Below, in pieces: positions 59,729 to 64,000 of a stretch of DNA of 64,000 nt (its first letter is position 1; the number at the start of each line of letters is the position of its first letter). Under the pieces are notes generated by a model. The model was not told the origin of the DNA. It worked only from the letters and a program-made list of their open reading frames with translations, and made no database searches. A program made the position numbers and the translations under genes. The DNA comes from an uncultured Collinsella sp. (GTDB lineage: Bacteria; Actinomycetota; Coriobacteriia; Coriobacteriales; Coriobacteriaceae): assembly GCA_902464565.1 (NCBI GenBank), contig CABQJV010000004.1, positions 1-64,000 of the forward strand. Reading direction: 5' to 3'.

Positions 59729-62371
59729 ATGTTAGATAGATTTACCGATCGCGCGCGTAAGGTCATGTCCATGGCCAAGCAAGAGGCGCTTGATCTTCAT
59801 TCAAATAAGGTGGGCACCGAGCACCTGCTGCTCGCGCTTGCCAAGGAGGACGAGGGCATTGCCGCCGAGGCACTGCGTTCGCTCGACATCTCCTACGATG
59901 ACATCATGGACACTCTCAAAGAGGTCCAGACCACGGTTCCCGAGCCCAGCGAGGAGACCGAGGCGGCCAAGCTCGCCTTTACGCCGCTCGTCATTAGCGT
60001 GATGGAGCGTTCGTTCCGCGTGGCGCGTGAGAACAACCAGACCTACGTGTCGACCGAGCACTTGCTGATCGGCATCGTCGAAGAGGGCAACGGCATGGCC
60101 ATGGACATCCTCATGCGCCTGGGTGTGTCGTCCGCCTCCATCAAAAAGGCTATCGAGAAACTCACCGCCAAGGACCAGGACAAGAAGCGTCCGCTCGCCG
60201 GCGCCGGTGCTGGTCGTCCCGGTGCGGGCCTGCCGTTCTTTAGCGGCTCGGATGCCTCTCAGCAAAAGGGGAGTGGCGCCGATACGCTTAAGCAGTTCGC
60301 GACCAACCTCACGCAGAAGGCGCGCGATGGCGAGCTCGACCCCGTGATCGGTCGCGAAAAGGAAGTCCAGCGCATGATGGAAATTCTTTCGCGCCGCACC
60401 AAGAACAACCCGCTCATTCTGGGCGACCCCGGCGTGGGCAAGACGGCCATCGTCGAGGGCCTGGCTCAGCAGATTGCAGCCGGCAACGTGCCCGAGAACC
60501 TCATGAACAAGAATATCTGGACGCTCGACCTGCCGGGCCTCGTGGCGGGTGCCAAGTATCGCGGCGAGTTTGAGGAGCGCCTCAAGAACGTGATCCAGGA
60601 GGCCACCGAAGCCGACGACGTCATCCTGTTTATTGACGAGATGCACACCATCATCGGTGCCGGTTCTGCCGAGGGCTCCATCGACGCGAGTTCCATGCTC
60701 AAGCCCGTGCTTGCGCGCGGCGCCTTCCAGATTATCGGCGCCACCACGGCCGAGGAATTCCGCAAGTACCTCACCAAGGACCCGGCCTTCGAGCGTCGCT
60801 TCCAGACCATCGATGTCGAGGAGCCGAGCGTCGAGGACACGGTCAAGATCCTGACCGCGCTCAAGCCGCGCTACGAGGAGCACCACCATGTGCGCTATAC
60901 GCAGGGTGCTATCGAGGCTGCCGCGAACCTTTCCAACCGCTACATCCAGGATCGCTTCCTGCCCGATAAGGCCATCGACCTCATTGACGAGGCCGGCGCC
61001 CGCGCTCGCATCGCCGCGAATCGCGCGCCCGAGCCGGTGCGCGAGGCCGAGCATCGCATAGAGGAGCTCAAAGCCGCCGCGCAGGAGGCCACCGAGAGCG
61101 ACGACATGAACAAGGCCGCTGAGATCACCGAGCAGCAGAAGGCCGCCGAGATTGAGCTCGCCGAGGCCAAGGCCGCCTGGACCGCCGAGCTCGACGCCAG
61201 CCCGCTCACCATCGACGTCGCCCAGATTGCCGACATCGTGTCCGTGACCTCTGGCGTGCCGGTTTCCTCGCTCACCGAGAGCGAGAGCCGGCGCCTGCTG
61301 CAGACCGAAAGCGTGCTCAAGACGCGCATCATCGGCCAGGATGAGGCAGTCGAGGCCGTCGCCAAGGCCGTGCGCCGCAGCCGTTCGCCGCTCAAGGACC
61401 CGCGTCGCCCCGGCGGCAGCTTTATCTTCCTGGGTCCCACCGGCACAGGCAAGACCGAGCTCGCCAAGACGCTCGCCGAGTACCTCTTTGGCAGCAAGGA
61501 CGCGCTCATCAGCTTCGACATGTCGGAGTTCGGCAGCGAGTTCGAGGTCTCTAAGCTTATCGGTAGCCCTCCGGGTTACGTGGGTCACGACGAGGGCGGT
61601 CAGCTTACCAAGGCCGTTCGTCGTCACCCGTATTCGGTCGTGCTGTTCGACGAGATCGAGAAGGCGCACCCCGACATCTTCAACATCCTGCTGCAGGTGC
61701 TGGAGGAGGGCCGCCTGACTGATAGTCAGGGCAAGACGGTCGACTTCCGCAATACCGTGATCATCATGACGTCCAACGTGGGCGCCCGCGAGATCGCGCA
61801 GGATGCGAGCGTCGGTTTTGGCACCACCGGTGAGCAGGGTCTCACGTCGAGCGAGATCAAGGGCCGTGCGATGGGCGAGCTCAAGCGCCTGTTCCGCCCT
61901 GAGCTGCTCAACCGTATCGACGATATTGTGGTGTTCCAGAAGCTCTCGGGCGAGAACCTGACCAAGATCGCGCACCTGCTGGTGGACGACCTGCGCCAGC
62001 GCCTGATCGCAAACGGCATGAACATCAAGCTCACCGATGCGGCCTATGACAAGATCGTGGCCGAGGGCACCGACCTCACCAACGGTGCGCGTCCGCTGCG
62101 CCGTGCTATTCAAAAGCTCATCGAGGACCCGCTGTCCGAGGAGCTCCTGGCCGGCGAGTGGGGCGAGGGCGATACCGTCCTGTGCGACGTGGCCGATGGC
62201 AAGTTTGTCTTTAGCCACGGCACGGGCGAGATCCCGGCACCGCGTCCGGCGGGCACGCTCGGTGGCGATACCGCCCCGGCGGCACCGCACACCGGCAACG
62301 CCGCGCCCGTGAGCGGCGGCGTGACCTCGGGCCCCGGCGGCATGATGCAAGCCGGTTCCGGCGCGCTGTAG
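59729..62371 (+). CDS. clpC: ClpC-type AAA+ unfoldase
   Basis: The 880-residue protein has paired N-terminal Clp repeats (MLDRFTDRARKVMSMAKQEA and FTPLVISVMERSFRVARENN), AAA+ domain 1 (GDPGVGKTAIVEGLAQQIAA; LFIDEMHTIIGAGSAEG), a middle coiled coil (about 410-480), and AAA+ domain 2 (LGPTGTGKTELAKTLAEYL; VVLFDEIEKAHPD). A glycine/proline-rich tail follows. The middle domain has ClpC rather than ClpB length, so it delivers proteins to ClpP; the UVR-like motif is not distinct. AAGGAA lies seven bases before the ATG at 59729. No ctsR, mcsA or mcsB gene precedes it, unlike the Bacillus operon. Confidence 0.93.
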   Translation: MLDRFTDRARKVMSMAKQEALDLHSNKVGTEHLLLALAKEDEGIAAEALRSLDISYDDIMDTLKEVQTTVPEPSEETEAAKLAFTPLVISVMERSFRVARENNQTYVSTEHLLIGIVEEGNGMAMDILMRLGVSSASIKKAIEKLTAKDQDKKRPLAGAGAGRPGAGLPFFSGSDASQQKGSGADTLKQFATNLTQKARDGELDPVIGREKEVQRMMEILSRRTKNNPLILGDPGVGKTAIVEGLAQQIAAGNVPENLMNKNIWTLDLPGLVAGAKYRGEFEERLKNVIQEATEADDVILFIDEMHTIIGAGSAEGSIDASSMLKPVLARGAFQIIGATTAEEFRKYLTKDPAFERRFQTIDVEEPSVEDTVKILTALKPRYEEHHHVRYTQGAIEAAANLSNRYIQDRFLPDKAIDLIDEAGARARIAANRAPEPVREAEHRIEELKAAAQEATESDDMNKAAEITEQQKAAEIELAEAKAAWTAELDASPLTIDVAQIADIVSVTSGVPVSSLTESESRRLLQTESVLKTRIIGQDEAVEAVAKAVRRSRSPLKDPRRPGGSFIFLGPTGTGKTELAKTLAEYLFGSKDALISFDMSEFGSEFEVSKLIGSPPGYVGHDEGGQLTKAVRRHPYSVVLFDEIEKAHPDIFNILLQVLEEGRLTDSQGKTVDFRNTVIIMTSNVGAREIAQDASVGFGTTGEQGLTSSEIKGRAMGELKRLFRPELLNRIDDIVVFQKLSGENLTKIAHLLVDDLRQRLIANGMNIKLTDAAYDKIVAEGTDLTNGARPLRRAIQKLIEDPLSEELLAGEWGEGDTVLCDVADGKFVFSHGTGEIPAPRPAGTLGGDTAPAAPHTGNAAPVSGGVTSGPGGMMQAGSGAL

Positions 62372-62396
62372 GGCGTGGCGACAATTTGATACGCGC

Positions 62397-62431
62397 AATC
62401 GAGGCGCTCCGAAAAGGGCGCCTCGATTTGT
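62397..62431 (+). terminator. Terminator after clpC
   Basis: AATCGAGGCGC (62397-62407) pairs perfectly with GCGCCTCGATT (62418-62428), then TG. Confidence 0.88.
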
Positions 62432-62585
62432 AGAGCTGCGGAAGTTGTGACCGTTACGCTATACGGTCCACCGTTAGCCGATGATGCAAGGGCGCTCGGC
62501 GTTTTCGACTGGTTTATGCACGCAAAGTCTGGGAATATACAAGTCGCATGTCTTACTGTCTAACCAGTTGCGCCAAGGAGGCACC

Positions 62586-64000
62586 ATGGACTACAAGATT
62601 ACCGGCTACGAGCCCGCCCCGCTGTTCCATTTCTTTGAGGAGGTCAGCGCGATCCCCCGTGGGTCTGGCAACGAGAAGGGCATCAGCGATTTCCTGGTTG
62701 CGTTTGCCAAGGAGCGCGGCCTCGATGTGTACCAGGACGAGGTCTACAACGTCATCATTCGCAAGCCCGCATCTGCCGGCGCCGAGAATGCCCCGACCGT
62801 GATGCTGCAGGGCCACATCGACATGGTGTGCGACAAGCTGGGCTCCGTTGAGCACGACTTTACGACCGATGGTATCGACCTGGTCGTCAAGGACGGCGTC
62901 CTCACCGCTAACGGCACCACTCTGGGCGCCGACAACGGTATTGCCGTCGCTCTGATGCTCACTGTTCTCGATGACGATTCGATCGCTCACCCCGCCCTCG
63001 AGTGCGTATTCACCACCGACGAGGAGACTGGCCTGGTCGGCGCCGAGACGCTCGACAAGTCCCAGATTAGCGCCCGCACCATGATTAACCTTGACTCCGA
63101 GGAAGAGGGCGTTGCTACCGTCAGCTGCGCCGGCGGTGTCGTCGTTACCTACACCTGCCCCATCGTGCGCGAGCACAAGACCGGTAGCACCCTCACGCTC
63201 GACATCTCCGGCCTGCTGGGCGGCCACTCCGGCAGCGATATCAACCTTGAGCGCGGCAACGGCAACCTCATCATGGCCCGCATCATCGACCGCTTGATGG
63301 TTGCCGGCGAGCCCGCCATCGTTAGCTTTAACGGCGGCACCAAGGACAACGCCATCAACCGTGAGTGCAAGGCTGTTCTGGTCTACGCCGACCACGCTGC
63401 CGCCGAGGCCGCGGCCCAGATCGCAAAGGGCATCATCGCCGACGTTACTGCCGAGCTCGAGGTCTTCGACCCCGGCTTTACCTGCACGGTTGAGATTGCC
63501 GACAACACTGAGGTCGAGGCCATGGACGAGAAGTCCGCACTTGCCCTTATTCGCGCTCTGCGTCTTGCCCCCAACGGTGTGATCCGCCGCAACGTCGCCA
63601 CCGACGGCTCCGTCGAGGTTTCCTCCAACATCGGCGTGGTTGCCACCTCTGACGACGAGGTCAAGATCATGCTGTCCCCGCGCTCCTCGATCACCTCGCT
63701 GCAGAACGAGTTCAAGGACCGCCTGCAGACGCTGGCCGATGTCCTGGGCTTCGACGCCAAGTTCGAGTTCGAGTATCCCGGCTGGAGCTATGCCGAGCAT
63801 TCGCCGGTTCGCGACGTCTTTGTCGAGAGCTATCGCGAGCTCTTTGGCTCCGAGCTGCGCATCGAGTCCATTCACGCCGGCCTTGAGTGCGGCCTGTTTG
63901 CCGAGGCTCTGCACGGCCTGGACGCCATCGCCGTGGGCCCGACGCTCTCCGATGTCCATACCCCGGACGAGAGCATGGAGCTCGCTTCTGCCGAGCGCTT
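62586..64000 (+). CDS. pepD: Aminoacyl-histidine dipeptidase PepD (cut by window end)
   Basis: The first 471 codons of an M20C dipeptidase are visible; the stop lies beyond the window. Metal and catalytic motifs are MLQGHIDMVCDK (His and Asp), LGADNGIAVALML, TTDEETGLVGAETL (catalytic Glu pair) and INLDSEEEG, followed by the dimerisation lid with GGHSGSDINLERGNGN. IHAGLECGLF and VGPTLSDVHTPDE near the end supply the last ligand region. Family length is about 480-490, so little is missing. It hydrolyses Xaa-His and other dipeptides in the cytoplasm, fitting peptide uptake by the OPT protein. AAGGAGG precedes the ATG. TATACA at 62536 is a possible -10 box. Confidence 0.93.
   Translation, partial: MDYKITGYEPAPLFHFFEEVSAIPRGSGNEKGISDFLVAFAKERGLDVYQDEVYNVIIRKPASAGAENAPTVMLQGHIDMVCDKLGSVEHDFTTDGIDLVVKDGVLTANGTTLGADNGIAVALMLTVLDDDSIAHPALECVFTTDEETGLVGAETLDKSQISARTMINLDSEEEGVATVSCAGGVVVTYTCPIVREHKTGSTLTLDISGLLGGHSGSDINLERGNGNLIMARIIDRLMVAGEPAIVSFNGGTKDNAINRECKAVLVYADHAAAEAAAQIAKGIIADVTAELEVFDPGFTCTVEIADNTEVEAMDEKSALALIRALRLAPNGVIRRNVATDGSVEVSSNIGVVATSDDEVKIMLSPRSSITSLQNEFKDRLQTLADVLGFDAKFEFEYPGWSYAEHSPVRDVFVESYRELFGSELRIESIHAGLECGLFAEALHGLDAIAVGPTLSDVHTPDESMELASAER

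Noticed and set aside
59801..62398. 865-residue frame antisense to clpC
   Set aside because: clpC is unambiguous; the antisense frame follows its codon bias.

Overview
The window looks like chromosome from a strictly anaerobic, high-GC Coriobacteriia (Collinsella-like) bacterium. The grounds are indirect: GC-rich coding with G/C third positions, class-typical genes (giant fused ASKHA/dehydratase-like proteins, type III pantothenate kinase, fused ECF ATPase, Asp23/AmaP, Veg) and a MurE motif of the lysine type. No 16S rRNA or other phylogenetic marker was compared, so the genus is an inference. There is no plasmid, intact phage, CRISPR array or intact insertion sequence. The gene content is mostly housekeeping, and the unusual signal lies in a few multidomain proteins and in the intergenic DNA.

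Layout. 1-6.6 kb: the tail of a TetR-type regulator, a 1593-residue double-ASKHA/DUF2229/dehydratase-like protein, and a 3-hydroxyacyl-CoA dehydrogenase. 6.6-10.6 kb: a broken aminoglycoside acetyltransferase-like gene, an AT-richer orphan, then a DUF389 protein and an OPT-family transporter on the minus strand. 10.8-19.7 kb: coaX, dCMP deaminase, NifU-like protein, lgt, a large DUF6020-type membrane protein, yebC, the envelope-stress operon amaP-DUF2273-asp23, and a YitT protein. 19.9-26.0 kb: two zinc-ribbon membrane proteins, a DUF2752 protein, an M20 amidohydrolase (minus strand) and a YtcJ-like amidohydrolase. 26.0-28.6 kb: groES-groEL bracketed by two very long palindromes. 28.7-33.2 kb: an FMN riboswitch controlling ribU-ecfAA-ecfT, then two small flavin-oxidase-like genes. 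33.3-38.4 kb: argCJBD behind a tandem ArgR box. 38.4-39.2 kb: a repeat-rich stretch with tRNA-Val. 39.2-46.8 kb: asnB, murE, a HAD hydrolase, murI, rph, rdgB, dtd. 46.8-54.1 kb: veg-ispE, tRNA-Pro, tatA, greA, a lysS fused to a tRNA-binding domain, a ThrE-family exporter and a DUF2798 protein. 54.3-59.5 kb: a second giant ASKHA protein (1479 residues) with its own TetR gene and a 21-bp palindromic operator. 59.7-64 kb: clpC and the start of pepD, which is cut by the window edge.

How it fits together. The two giant proteins are paralogues, each paired with a TetR-type gene in opposite order. Each chain carries two activase domains with both conserved cluster cysteines, so one polypeptide could supply all four ligands of the [4Fe-4S] cluster that normally bridges an activase homodimer. 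The copies differ in cysteines of the DUF2229 region, which suggests different chemistry. This is the best candidate for an under-described system. The second clear signal is a set of intergenic palindromes: long symmetric elements on both sides of groESL, dispersed GGGACAG-type hairpins, GTTACGCGG hairpins and several MITE-like inverted repeats, with no transposase gene in the window.
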